Shown here: one piece after another, positions 47,406-55,450 of the stretch
Position numbering within the stretch: the first letter of the stretch is position 1
Layout of the letters: each line of letters begins with the position of its first letter
Source: Burkholderiales bacterium
GTDB lineage: Bacteria > Pseudomonadota > Gammaproteobacteria > Burkholderiales > SG8-41
Length of the DNA stretch: 64,000 nt
Assembly (NCBI GenBank): GCA_022841375.1
Contig: JALHRQ010000006.1
Coordinates: 71,819 to 135,818 of the forward strand
Reading direction: 5' to 3'
Program-made: the position numbers and the translations under genes
The notes under the pieces: model-generated
What the model was told of the DNA's origin: nothing
Databases searched by the model: none
Seen by the model: only the letters and a program-made list of their open reading frames with translations

Positions 47406-48250
47406 GCGAAAATATCCAGCAACAACCCTCTTCCCCGACCCTTCTCCCTGAGGGAGAAGGGAGGCAGATGCCGCCCGCCGCGCGCCGCGCGTCAGGCGGA
47501 AGTGTCATGACGGCCTGGGCCAACATCCGTACCATCATGAAACGCGAGCTGTCGGGTTACTTCACGTCTCCGATTGCTTACGTGTTTCTGGTGATTTTCC
47601 TGCTGCTGACCGGTTTTTTTACATTCACCATCGGTAACTTTTTCGAACGCGGTGAAGCCTCGCTGGTGTCGTTTTTTACCTGGCACCCGTGGCTGTACCT
47701 GTTCCTGGTGCCCGCAGTGGGCATGCGCCTGTGGTCGGAAGAGCGGCGCCTCGGCACGATGGAACTGCTGCTGACCATGCCGATCACCAGCTGGCAGGCC
47801 ATCGTCGGCAAGTTCCTCGCGTCCTGGCTGTTCCTCGCGCTGGCGCTGGCGCTGACCTTCCCGGTGGTGATTACCGTCAACTATTTCGGCGACCCCGACA
47901 ACGGCGTGATTTTCTCCGGCTATATCGGCAGCCTGATGCTCGCCGGTTCGTACCTCGCGGTGAGCTGCATGACTTCCGCGCTGACGCGCAACCAGGTTAT
48001 CAGCTTCATCCTGTCGGTGATGATCTGCCTGTTCCTGATCCTCGCCGGCTACACGCCGGTCACCGACCTGCTGACGCGTTTCGCCAGCCCGGTGGTGGTC
48101 GACGTCATTGCAGCGTTTTCGGTGATGACCCACTTCGAAGGTTTTCAGCGCGGCGTGCTCGACACCCGTGACGTGGTGTTTTTCGCCTCGGTGATCGGTT
48201 TCATGCTGTTCACCACCGGCGTGATCATCCGCAACCAGCGTGCGGGATGA
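47402..48250 (+). CDS. Gld-type ABC-2 permease with repeat-derived N-terminus
   Basis: The frame starts with an ATGA overlap at 47402 and encodes 282 residues. Residues 1-35 are low-complexity and include SPTLLPEGEGRQ, encoded by a perfect 11-bp palindrome (47439-47461). An ATG at 47507 (MTAWANIRTIMKREL), with GGAAG upstream, begins the conserved part and could be the real start. Six helices follow with the ABC-2 region WLYLFLVPAVGMRLWSEERR. It pairs with the ATPase upstream. Confidence 0.88.
   Translation: MSENIQQQPSSPTLLPEGEGRQMPPAARRASGGSVMTAWANIRTIMKRELSGYFTSPIAYVFLVIFLLLTGFFTFTIGNFFERGEASLVSFFTWHPWLYLFLVPAVGMRLWSEERRLGTMELLLTMPITSWQAIVGKFLASWLFLALALALTFPVVITVNYFGDPDNGVIFSGYIGSLMLAGSYLAVSCMTSALTRNQVISFILSVMICLFLILAGYTPVTDLLTRFASPVVVDVIAAFSVMTHFEGFQRGVLDTRDVVFFASVIGFMLFTTGVIIRNQRAG
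47439..47461. repeat. Perfect palindrome inside the permease 5' coding end
   Basis: CCCTTCTCCCT (47439-47449) and AGGGAGAAGGG (47451-47461) are separated by one base. Such CTCCCTGAGGGAG repeats are dispersed in many proteobacterial genomes. Confidence 0.75.
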
Positions 48251-48269
48251 TGTTACGGAAACTCAGACC

Positions 48270-50177
48270 ATGAAAAACAAAAATCTCGAAACATTGATGT
48301 ATTCCGCCGGCGGCATTCTCGCGCTGGCGCTGATCCTGGTTGCGGCCAACTTCATTTTCAGCGCGCTCAATGCCCGCGTCGATCTGACTGAAGGCCGTGT
48401 CTACACGCTGTCCGAAGGCACGCGTTCGATCCTCGCCAAGCTCGAAGCACCGGTGAAGATCCGCCTCTACTACTCGCAGGGCAGCACCGCGGTGCCGCCG
48501 GGTCTGAAGACCTTCGCCAGCCGCGTCGAAGATGTGCTCAACGAGTTCAAGGCGGCATCAAACGGCAAGGTCATCATCGAGAAGTTCAACCCTGAGCCCG
48601 ACTCCGACGCCGAAGAATCCGCGGCGCTGGACAACGTCGAAGGCCAGATGACCAACACCGGCGAGAAGTTCTACCTCGGCCTGTCGGTATCCTTCCTCGA
48701 CCAGAAAGCCGCGATCCCGGTGCTGACGCCGGACCGTGAGCGCCTGCTTGAGTACGACATCACGCGCTCGATTTCGCAGGTCGGCCAGGCGAAAAAACCG
48801 GTGATCGGTATCATGAGCAATCTGCCGGTGCTCGGCCGCTCGCTCGACCCGGTGAAAAAACAGCAGCCGACCGATCCGTGGGTGCTGGCTGCGGAACTCA
48901 AACGCATATTCGACGTGCGCAAGGTGGATCTCGCCGCGACCAAAATCGACGATGACATCAAGGTGCTGCTGATCATCCATCCGCGCGACATCCTCGAGCC
49001 GACCGAATACGCCATCGACCAGTTCGTGCTGCGCGGCGGCAAGGTTATTGCCTTTATCGACAGCTACGCCTACTTCGACCAGCAGCCGGATCTGCAGAAT
49101 CCCTTCGGCGGCAGCGCGGCGGGGCAGTCCAATCTGATGAACCTGTTCAAGGCCTGGGGTGTGGAATCCAGCCAGGGCAAGGTGGTGGCCGATCTGACTT
49201 TCGCCAGCGGCGAAGGCCCGCGCCTGCTGCCGACGCTGCTGTCGCTGAACAACGAAGCGCTGAACATGGACGACGTGGTGACCAGCCAGGTCGGCACGCT
49301 GCTGATGCCGTTCAGCGCCAGTTTTGTGGTGAAGGCGCCGGAAGGTCTGAAGCAGACCACGCTGGTGCACACCTCGAAAAACTCGATGCTCGCCGACCTG
49401 ATCATCGCCACGCTGTCGGGTGAACCGTCGACCCGCGGCTTCCAGCCTTCGGGCCAGGAAGAGCCGCTGGCGTTCCGCCTGACCGGCAAATTCAAGACCG
49501 CATTCCCCAACGGCAAACCGGCTGACCCGTTCGCGCGCGGCAAAGCGGTTGATCCGGCGCAGTTTGAAGCCGACCGCAAGTCGCATCTGCGCGAAGCCGC
49601 TGCTGAAAACACCGTGGTCATCGTCGGCGACGTCGACATGCTCACCGACGGCGCCGCTGTCGAGATCCAGGAAATGTTCGGCCAGCGTGTGGCGGTGCCG
49701 CGCAACGGCAACCTCGCGTTTGCGCAGGGCCTCGTCGAACAGATGGCCGGTGACAGCGCGCTGATCAACCTGCGCAGCCGCGCCGCATTCAGCCGTCCGC
49801 TGACGGTGATCAAGCAGATGGAAGCGCAGGCGCAGGAAACCTACCTCGGCAAGATCAAGCTGCTGGAAGACACGCTCAACCAGACCACCGAGAAACTGCA
49901 GGCGCTGCAGAAGGGCAAGGCTTCGGGCAGCGCCACCGGCGGCGCGATCCTGACGACGGAACAGCAGGCCGAGCTGGAGAACTTCCGCAAGAAATCGATC
50001 GAAACGCGCAAGGAACTGAAAGACGTGCGCAAGAATCTGCGTGAAGAAACCGAAGCGCTGCAACTGCTGACCAAGATCATCAATATTGCCCTGGTGCCGC
50101 TGCTGGTGATGGCGCTGGGCATCGGTCTGGCGATCATCAAGCGCCGCAAGGCCAATGCAAGGATTCGCGCGTCATGA
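48270..50177 (+). CDS. GldG-family ABC accessory protein
   Basis: The ATG at 48270 (MKNKNLETLMYSAGGILAL) is chosen over a GTG ten codons upstream. The 635-residue protein has one N-terminal membrane helix, a large extracytoplasmic region with VDLTEGRVYTLSEGTRSILAKL and VIAFIDSYAYFDQQ, a coiled-coil-like stretch near residues 530-600 and a C-terminal helix (LVPLLVMALGIGLAII). This is the GldG/DUF7088 plan. It probably works with the adjacent ABC exporter. Confidence 0.85.
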   Translation: MKNKNLETLMYSAGGILALALILVAANFIFSALNARVDLTEGRVYTLSEGTRSILAKLEAPVKIRLYYSQGSTAVPPGLKTFASRVEDVLNEFKAASNGKVIIEKFNPEPDSDAEESAALDNVEGQMTNTGEKFYLGLSVSFLDQKAAIPVLTPDRERLLEYDITRSISQVGQAKKPVIGIMSNLPVLGRSLDPVKKQQPTDPWVLAAELKRIFDVRKVDLAATKIDDDIKVLLIIHPRDILEPTEYAIDQFVLRGGKVIAFIDSYAYFDQQPDLQNPFGGSAAGQSNLMNLFKAWGVESSQGKVVADLTFASGEGPRLLPTLLSLNNEALNMDDVVTSQVGTLLMPFSASFVVKAPEGLKQTTLVHTSKNSMLADLIIATLSGEPSTRGFQPSGQEEPLAFRLTGKFKTAFPNGKPADPFARGKAVDPAQFEADRKSHLREAAAENTVVIVGDVDMLTDGAAVEIQEMFGQRVAVPRNGNLAFAQGLVEQMAGDSALINLRSRAAFSRPLTVIKQMEAQAQETYLGKIKLLEDTLNQTTEKLQALQKGKASGSATGGAILTTEQQAELENFRKKSIETRKELKDVRKNLREETEALQLLTKIINIALVPLLVMALGIGLAIIKRRKANARIRAS

Positions 50178-51331
50178 ACCGTAAACAGTTTCTGTGGCTG
50201 ATGCTGGTTGTTGTGCTGCTCGGCGGCGCGGGCCTCGCGCTGTTCTGGCAGGACATCACCTTGTACCGCGACAGCGGCGCCAAAATCGGCGCGCGGCTGA
50301 TGCCGGAGCTGAAGATCAGCGATGTTGCGAAGCTGCGCCTGCAGGATGCCGGGCAGGAAGTGACGCTGGCGCTGAAAGATAAAGTCTGGCGGGTTGAGCA
50401 GCGCGGCGGTTATCCGGCGGACTTTGCCGAAATCAGCGGGCTGATCCTCAAGCTGCTGGACGTCAAGGTTGTGCAGACTGAAACCGTCGGCGCCAGCCTG
50501 CATCCGCGGCTGAACCTGCTGGCGCCCGACAAGGCGGCCAAAGGTGCCAAGGAAGGCACCGGCACGCTGATGGAATTAAGCGATGCATCCGGCAAGGTGC
50601 TGGTGAGCCTGGTGCTGGGCAAGGTATCGCTGAAAAAGGATCCGATGAATCCGCTGCCCAACGCCAAGGACGGCGTGCCCGCAGGCCGCCATGTGCTGGT
50701 GGCCGGACGCGGCGACAGCGTGGCTGTGGTCTCCGACCCGCTGGAAAAAGCAGTGGCTGCACCCGGCGCATGGGTCGCCAAGGATTTTTTCAAGGCTGAT
50801 CGCATTCGTTCGCTGCAGCTCGCGGGTGAAGGCGTGTCGCCGTGGAAAATCAGCCGTGACGAAGAATGGGGTCAGTGGAAATTCGCCAGCGGCGGCGGCA
50901 CGCTGCATCCGAGCGCTGCGGTCACCGCGACCAATGCGCTGGGCAGCCTCGCCTTCAGCGACGTGGTGATCGATGATAAGGTCGATAACGACAGAGCGGG
51001 CAAAGAGAAAGCCGCGGTACTGACCGCGGAGACCTTCGACAATCTGACCTATACCGTCAAACTGGCGCCGCTGGCCAATGGCGATTTTGTGCTGCGTTAC
51101 ACCGTCGCCGGCACGCCGCCGAAAACGCGCAAGCCCGAAGCTGACGGGAAAAATGCGGAAAAGCCCGAAGACGCTGCCAAGCGTGACAAGGAGTTTGCCG
51201 ACAACCTGCAGCGGCTCGAAGCGCGGGTACTGCTGGAACAGGCGCGTTCGCAGTGGGCTTATGTGCTGCCGGGCAAAATGGCCGCGCCGCTGCTGATGAA
51301 GCGTGAACAGATGGCGGTGCCGGGGCGCTAA
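50174..51331 (+). CDS. DUF4340-like membrane-anchored protein
   Basis: The 385-residue protein has one N-terminal helix (LMLVVVLLGGAGLALFW) and an extracytoplasmic region with repeats of the DUF4340 type (KISDVAKLRLQDAGQEVTL, WRVEQRGGYPADFAEISGL). It overlaps the GldG-like gene by 4 bp (ATGA). DUF4340 proteins typically end Gld-type cassettes. Molecular role is unknown. Confidence 0.82.
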   Translation: MNRKQFLWLMLVVVLLGGAGLALFWQDITLYRDSGAKIGARLMPELKISDVAKLRLQDAGQEVTLALKDKVWRVEQRGGYPADFAEISGLILKLLDVKVVQTETVGASLHPRLNLLAPDKAAKGAKEGTGTLMELSDASGKVLVSLVLGKVSLKKDPMNPLPNAKDGVPAGRHVLVAGRGDSVAVVSDPLEKAVAAPGAWVAKDFFKADRIRSLQLAGEGVSPWKISRDEEWGQWKFASGGGTLHPSAAVTATNALGSLAFSDVVIDDKVDNDRAGKEKAAVLTAETFDNLTYTVKLAPLANGDFVLRYTVAGTPPKTRKPEADGKNAEKPEDAAKRDKEFADNLQRLEARVLLEQARSQWAYVLPGKMAAPLLMKREQMAVPGR

Positions 51332-51438
51332 GAATGCTTTAGCGCTGCCGCAGCTTGCTTGCGCTGCCTGCATCATCTTGTTGTTTCAATTGAACATTTT
51401 TGCAGGTTTCGGGGTTATCTCAGGGTTATACTGAACCC

Positions 51439-51834
51439 ATGAAGCAGCTCATTGCCATTGCTGTCGTTGTTGCCGTGCTGCCCGGTTGCACCACCACGCT
51501 TTATGGCACCCAGACCAGCGGCGGTGGATCGAGCACCACAACCACCGGCAGCAGCATCCGCGGCAGCACGCAGGCAGGTAATGCGCGCTTGAGCGGCTCG
51601 TTTGGTGCGCCACCGCCGGCTTCGTTGCAGGGTGGTCAGGTAACCTTGTCGAATGGTGCGTCAGCCGTGCTTTTTGTCGGACTGGCGATCGCCGGTCTTG
51701 CCGAGGTTGCAGGCAACTGGTTCAGCAAGCCGCAGGAGCGCCGTGAACCGCTGGCGCCCGGCGGCATTTCACACACCTGTTCCTGTTATGGTTGGCGTCC
51801 TGAATTATTGACGCCTGCCCCCGAGCCGCAGTAA
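51439..51834 (+). CDS. Small putative lipoprotein
   Basis: The ATG at 51439 begins a 131-residue protein with a lipobox (MKQLIAIAVVVAVLPGC, Cys17), a Thr/Ser/Gly-rich linker, and a central hydrophobic segment (AVLFVGLAIAGLAEVAG). The C-terminal part has CSC. I do not recognise a family. It is co-directional with the Gld-type cassette and 107 bp downstream. Confidence 0.65.
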   Translation: MKQLIAIAVVVAVLPGCTTTLYGTQTSGGGSSTTTTGSSIRGSTQAGNARLSGSFGAPPPASLQGGQVTLSNGASAVLFVGLAIAGLAEVAGNWFSKPQERREPLAPGGISHTCSCYGWRPELLTPAPEPQ

Positions 51835-51879
51835 CTTGCGGAGTGATTTCAACGATACCAACCGCATTGCGAGTCCGTC

Positions 51880-52074
51880 ATGAGCGATAACAACAAAGTA
51901 CCGGAATCCCCCGTTTTCCCCGCTGGAAAACAATGGGAGATCAAAAAGCGTCCCGGCATTTACGAGTCCGACATCACCGCGATGGTGCGCGGCATGCTGC
52001 AGGACGAATCCATCAGCGCCGACCAGCGCAGCGCGTGGGAACGCTGGCGCAATGATCCGGCGGGGTTGAAATGA
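51880..52074 (+). CDS. Small conserved-looking hypothetical protein
   Basis: The 64-residue charged protein has no signal or membrane segment. It ends SADQRSAWERWRNDPAGLK and contains ESDITAMVRGMLQDE. Its last codons overlap the ATG of the Bug receptor gene (ATGA), which supports real translation. Function is unknown. Confidence 0.6.
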   Translation: MSDNNKVPESPVFPAGKQWEIKKRPGIYESDITAMVRGMLQDESISADQRSAWERWRNDPAGLK

Positions 52075-53045
52075 TCAACGCACCGATGCTCAAATCCATA
52101 CTGATCGGCGCCGCGCTGCTGACCACGGCATCAACCGTTGCCGCGCAGGCCTATCCGACACGTCCGGTGCGTTTTGTCGTGCCGTACGCCCCCGGCGGCA
52201 GCACCGACACGCTGGCACGGTCGATCGCGACCGTTCTCGCCGACCAGCTCGGCCAGCAGGTCGTCGTCGACAACCGCACCGGCGCCAACGGCGACATCGG
52301 CATGACCATTGTCGCGAAAGCGCCCGCCGACGGTTACACCGTGGTGCTCGGTTACATCGCCAACCTCGGCATCGGCCCCAGCCTGTACGAAAAAATGCCC
52401 TACGACCCGGTGAAGGACTTCGCGCCGATCACCCAGGTCGCCGGCGCACCCAACATTTTTGTCATTCATCCCTCGCTGCCGGCGAAAAACTTCAAGGAGT
52501 TTCTCGCCTACACCAAGGCCAACCCGAAAAAGGTGAGCTTTGCGTCAGCGGGTGTCGCCAGCGTCGGACACCTGACCGGTGAGCTGCTCAATGAACTGGC
52601 GGGCACCGACATGCAGCATGTGCCGTACAAGGGCAGCGGCCAGGCGATTTCCGATCTGCTCGGCGGACACATCAAGGTGATGATCAGCGGTATGTCCTCG
52701 ACCCTGTCGCATGTGCGCGGCGGCAAGCTGCTCGGCATCGCGGTCACCAGCGCAAAGCGTTCACCCTCGGCGCCGGAAATCCCGACGATTGGCGAAACAT
52801 TTCCGGGCGTTGAAGCCAGCGCCTGGTACGGCGTGCTTGCGCCCGCCGGCACGCCGAAGCCGATCATCAACCGGCTGAACAAGGATATTCACAAGTCCTT
52901 GCAGGATCCGGGGGTGGTGAAGCGTCTGGCCAATGTGGGCTTTGAGATCACCTATGGTACGCCGGAGCAGTTTGCGGCGTACATCCAGTCCGAGATCAAG
53001 AAGTGGGCGAAGGTGGTTAAGGCGTCCGGAGCTAAGCCGGAGTAA
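52071..53045 (+). CDS. Bug/TctC-family periplasmic solute-binding protein
   Basis: The 324-residue protein has a signal peptide (LKSILIGAALLTTASTVAAQA) and the Bug fold: YPTRPVRFVVPYAPGGSTDT, RTGANGDIGMTIVAKAPADGYT, and HVPYKGSGQAISDLLGGHIK. Bug proteins bind carboxylates and feed tripartite tricarboxylate transporters. No tctA/tctB is in the window, so it is an orphan receptor, as is common in Burkholderiales-like genomes. Confidence 0.92.
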   Translation: MINAPMLKSILIGAALLTTASTVAAQAYPTRPVRFVVPYAPGGSTDTLARSIATVLADQLGQQVVVDNRTGANGDIGMTIVAKAPADGYTVVLGYIANLGIGPSLYEKMPYDPVKDFAPITQVAGAPNIFVIHPSLPAKNFKEFLAYTKANPKKVSFASAGVASVGHLTGELLNELAGTDMQHVPYKGSGQAISDLLGGHIKVMISGMSSTLSHVRGGKLLGIAVTSAKRSPSAPEIPTIGETFPGVEASAWYGVLAPAGTPKPIINRLNKDIHKSLQDPGVVKRLANVGFEITYGTPEQFAAYIQSEIKKWAKVVKASGAKPE

Positions 53046-53060
53046 CGCTGGCTTTGCTTA

Positions 53061-53095
53061 AAACAAAACCCCGCTTCGGCGGGGTTTTGTTTTTT
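53061..53095 (+). terminator. Rho-independent terminator after the Bug gene
   Basis: AAACAAAACCCCGC pairs with GCGGGGTTTTGTTT around a TTCG loop, and a T-run ends the structure. Confidence 0.85.
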
Positions 53096-53126
53096 GGTTG
53101 ATCGAAAATTTCACGACGTAATACTC

Positions 53127-53444
53127 CGTCATTCCGGCGGAAGCCGGAATCCAGAGTTTTTTGGTCGGTGCCTTGTGCTGCAACTTCAACTTCGCCGGGG
53201 GCAGCCCGGCGGCTGGTGATTTTCTTTTGCTTGCCCAAAAGAAAGTCACCAAAGAAAAGGGCACCCTGGCTCGCCGCCCCTTCGGGGGTTCCCTGCGCTG
53301 CTCGTCCCGCCGGGCGGCTGCCACCCAAGGTGACTTCCTTCGGGGCGCGCAACTCGCCCTCGCTACGCGAGGGCTCAGACAGTCCTCGCCTACCCCTCCC
53401 GGCGTGACTATGCTGCTCGGCGGCTCACAAGAGGGGGCGGCTGC
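53127..53444. repeat. Long dispersed repeat, copy 2 (partner at 45051-45371)
   Basis: It begins CCGTCATTCC and carries the same blocks as copy 1, including CTTCAACTTCGCCGGGGG, the TTTCTTTTG/CAAAAGAAA hairpin (53220-53245) and GCTGCTCGGCGGCTCACAAG. An extra CCAAGGTGACTTCCTTCGGG block (53325-53344) is a variant of the 29-bp repeat. It fills most of the 535-bp space 53046-53580. The remainder (53445-53580) shows nothing I recognise. Confidence 0.8.
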
Positions 53445-53580
53445 GGGTTGCGCCGGCACGAGTCTTTTGCCTTGTTGCCTAGCAACTTTTGGTAAATGAT
53501 AATGATCCGGGATGTTTCCATTTCAATAGAAAGGCATCAGGCGTTTTGTCTTCTAAAACCACCTAGCTCGCGAGGCGTGA

Positions 53581-53979
53581 ATGGAACTGAGAGACTTGCT
53601 CGCTTTTGCCATGAAGAATCAGGCGGCCGAGTTGCATCTGGCGCCCAATTCTCCAGTGGAACTGCTCGTTGCGGGGAATGTGAAGGGAATCAACCTTCCG
53701 CATTTGCTCGCGCAGGACGTCGAGGAAATGGTGGTGCAGAAACTGGGTGCAATGGCGCGTGAGTCACTTCGCACATCCGGCCGATGCGAAGGGTCAATAA
53801 AGGTGGAGGGTCTTGGGGAGTTTCAGGCTCTAGTTGAAGCAGGAAAGGCGCGGATCATCTTGCCGGTGACGGCATCCCCAACAAAGCGATCTTCGCAGAG
53901 TGCTGAGTCACATCGTAGCCCTGGCTCGGTGCCGACATTTGCTGAGCGTTTGCGCGGGCTGTTCGGTGGAAAACAATGA
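53581..53979 (+). CDS. Stand-alone PilT N-terminal-domain-like protein
   Basis: The 132-residue protein resembles the N-terminal PAS-like domain of PilT/PilU ATPases: ELRDLLAFAMKNQAAELHLA parallels the ELL-F-VK-ASDLHLS start, VAGNVKGINLPHLLAQDVEE the next strand and helix, and EGLGEFQALVEAGKARIIL the core before the ATPase. No Walker motif or ATPase domain follows in any frame. A Ser/Pro linker and a short amphipathic tail (FAERLRGLFGGKQ) end it. GC content is lower than in its neighbours. It could be a remnant or a regulatory module for pili. Confidence 0.65.
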   Translation: MELRDLLAFAMKNQAAELHLAPNSPVELLVAGNVKGINLPHLLAQDVEEMVVQKLGAMARESLRTSGRCEGSIKVEGLGEFQALVEAGKARIILPVTASPTKRSSQSAESHRSPGSVPTFAERLRGLFGGKQ

Positions 53980-54116
53980 ATGCGCAAGTGGATTAAATGG
54001 GGTCAGTGTAAGTTTTTATGGTGCATTGATGCTATGACCAAAGGTGCCGGAGTAGATTTCTTTTTGGCCAAAAAGGCGCGCTTAATAATTCGGAACGTTG
54101 TTTTTGATCCCGCAAC

Positions 54117-55367
54117 CTACCGCCGAGCAATCCCCAGCTTCTCGTAAATTGGCCGAATCTGTTCCCGTAAGCGGTGCCGGTTGCGCGCGAGAATGAGCGC
54201 AGCCGTCACGCAACTCAATCCCCCCAGCGTCAGCGTCGCCCGCGGGCCGATCAGGTCGGCCAGTGCGCCGGCGGTCAGTGCGCCGAAAGGCATGACGCCC
54301 AAGAAGGCCGCGGTGTAGAGGCTCATCACGCGGCCGCGTTTGTCGTCGTCGACGATCGTCTGCAGGATGGTGTTGACCGACACCGACGTCACCAGGATGC
54401 CGAAGCCGACGACCGACAGCAGCGGCAGGGCGATCCACACTGAAGGCGCGTTGGCGAACAGCGCTAGAGCGGTGCCTGCGGCGAGCACGGCGATGATGAT
54501 CAGGCGAACCAGTCCGCGCGCGTTTTTGCGTGAGGCCAGGTACAGCGTGCCGCAAATCGCGCCGCCGCCGGAGGCGCTCATCAGAAAGCCCATCAGTTCG
54601 GCATTGCCGTGGAAGACTTCGCGCACCATCACCGGCATCAATGTTGAATAGGGTGCGGCAAGCAGTGCCACCACCGACAGCGTCAGCAGCAGTGCGCGGA
54701 TCGGCAGCAGATTCCATGAATAGGCGAAACCTTCGCGCAGGCCTGCCAGCAGGGCTTGCTTCGAGGGTTCGCGGGGTTGTGTTCGGACGCGGATCAGCAT
54801 GAACGAGATCACCACCGCGATATAGGTCAGCGCGTTGATCAGAAAACAGTGGGCTTCGCTGAGCACGCCGATCAGCACGCCGGCGAGCGCGGGGCCGACC
54901 ATGCGGCCGCTGTTGGCCATCAGCGAAGTCAGGGCAATGGCGTTGGGCAGGTCTTCCTTGCCTTCGACCAGTTCCAGCAGATAGGCGTGACGGATGGGCA
55001 GTTCGACGGCGACGAGGATGCCCATCATCATCGCCAGTGCAATGATGTGCCACGGTTGCAGGATGCCGGTCAGAGCCAGCGTGGCGAGGGTCACCGCCTG
55101 CAGCAGTTCCAGCGCCTGCGTGGCGAACATCGTGCGATGCAGATTGCAGCGGTCGGCCCACCAGCCGGCGACCGGTGCGAGCAGCAGGATCGGCAGGCTG
55201 CTGGCGAAGGCCAGCACACCCAGCAGCGTGGCTGAACCGGTGAGCCGGTAGAGCAGCCAGCTCTGCGCCACGATTTGGATCCAGTAGCCGATCAGCGCAA
55301 AAATCTGCCCGGTGAGGAACAGCCTGAAATTGCGATGCCTGAGGGCGCGAAGAGAGGGAAAAGCCAT
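54117..55367 (-). CDS. MFS transporter (EntS/MFS_3-type)
   Basis: The 416-residue protein has 12 helices and MFS_3 features: RHRNFRLFLTGQIFALIGYW at the start, PVAGWWADRCNLHRTM in loop 2-3 and LMANSGRMVGPALAGVLIG in helix 5. Such proteins export siderophores, drugs or other small molecules. It is convergent with the PilT-N-like gene and divergent from the MFS pair that follows. Confidence 0.88.
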   Translation of the reverse strand: MAFPSLRALRHRNFRLFLTGQIFALIGYWIQIVAQSWLLYRLTGSATLLGVLAFASSLPILLLAPVAGWWADRCNLHRTMFATQALELLQAVTLATLALTGILQPWHIIALAMMMGILVAVELPIRHAYLLELVEGKEDLPNAIALTSLMANSGRMVGPALAGVLIGVLSEAHCFLINALTYIAVVISFMLIRVRTQPREPSKQALLAGLREGFAYSWNLLPIRALLLTLSVVALLAAPYSTLMPVMVREVFHGNAELMGFLMSASGGGAICGTLYLASRKNARGLVRLIIIAVLAAGTALALFANAPSVWIALPLLSVVGFGILVTSVSVNTILQTIVDDDKRGRVMSLYTAAFLGVMPFGALTAGALADLIGPRATLTLGGLSCVTAALILARNRHRLREQIRPIYEKLGIARR

Positions 55368-55450
55368 GTGCCTGAACCGGAAACCCCGATTCTACTTCAT
55401 GGACTTAATGGCGAGCGTGCGGACCCGCTGCGGTAAAATCGCAGGCTCTC

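Noticed and set aside
48558-50063. 501-residue antisense frame over the GldG-like gene
   Set aside because: Composition is Arg/His/Leu-rich and the sense frame is clearly coding.
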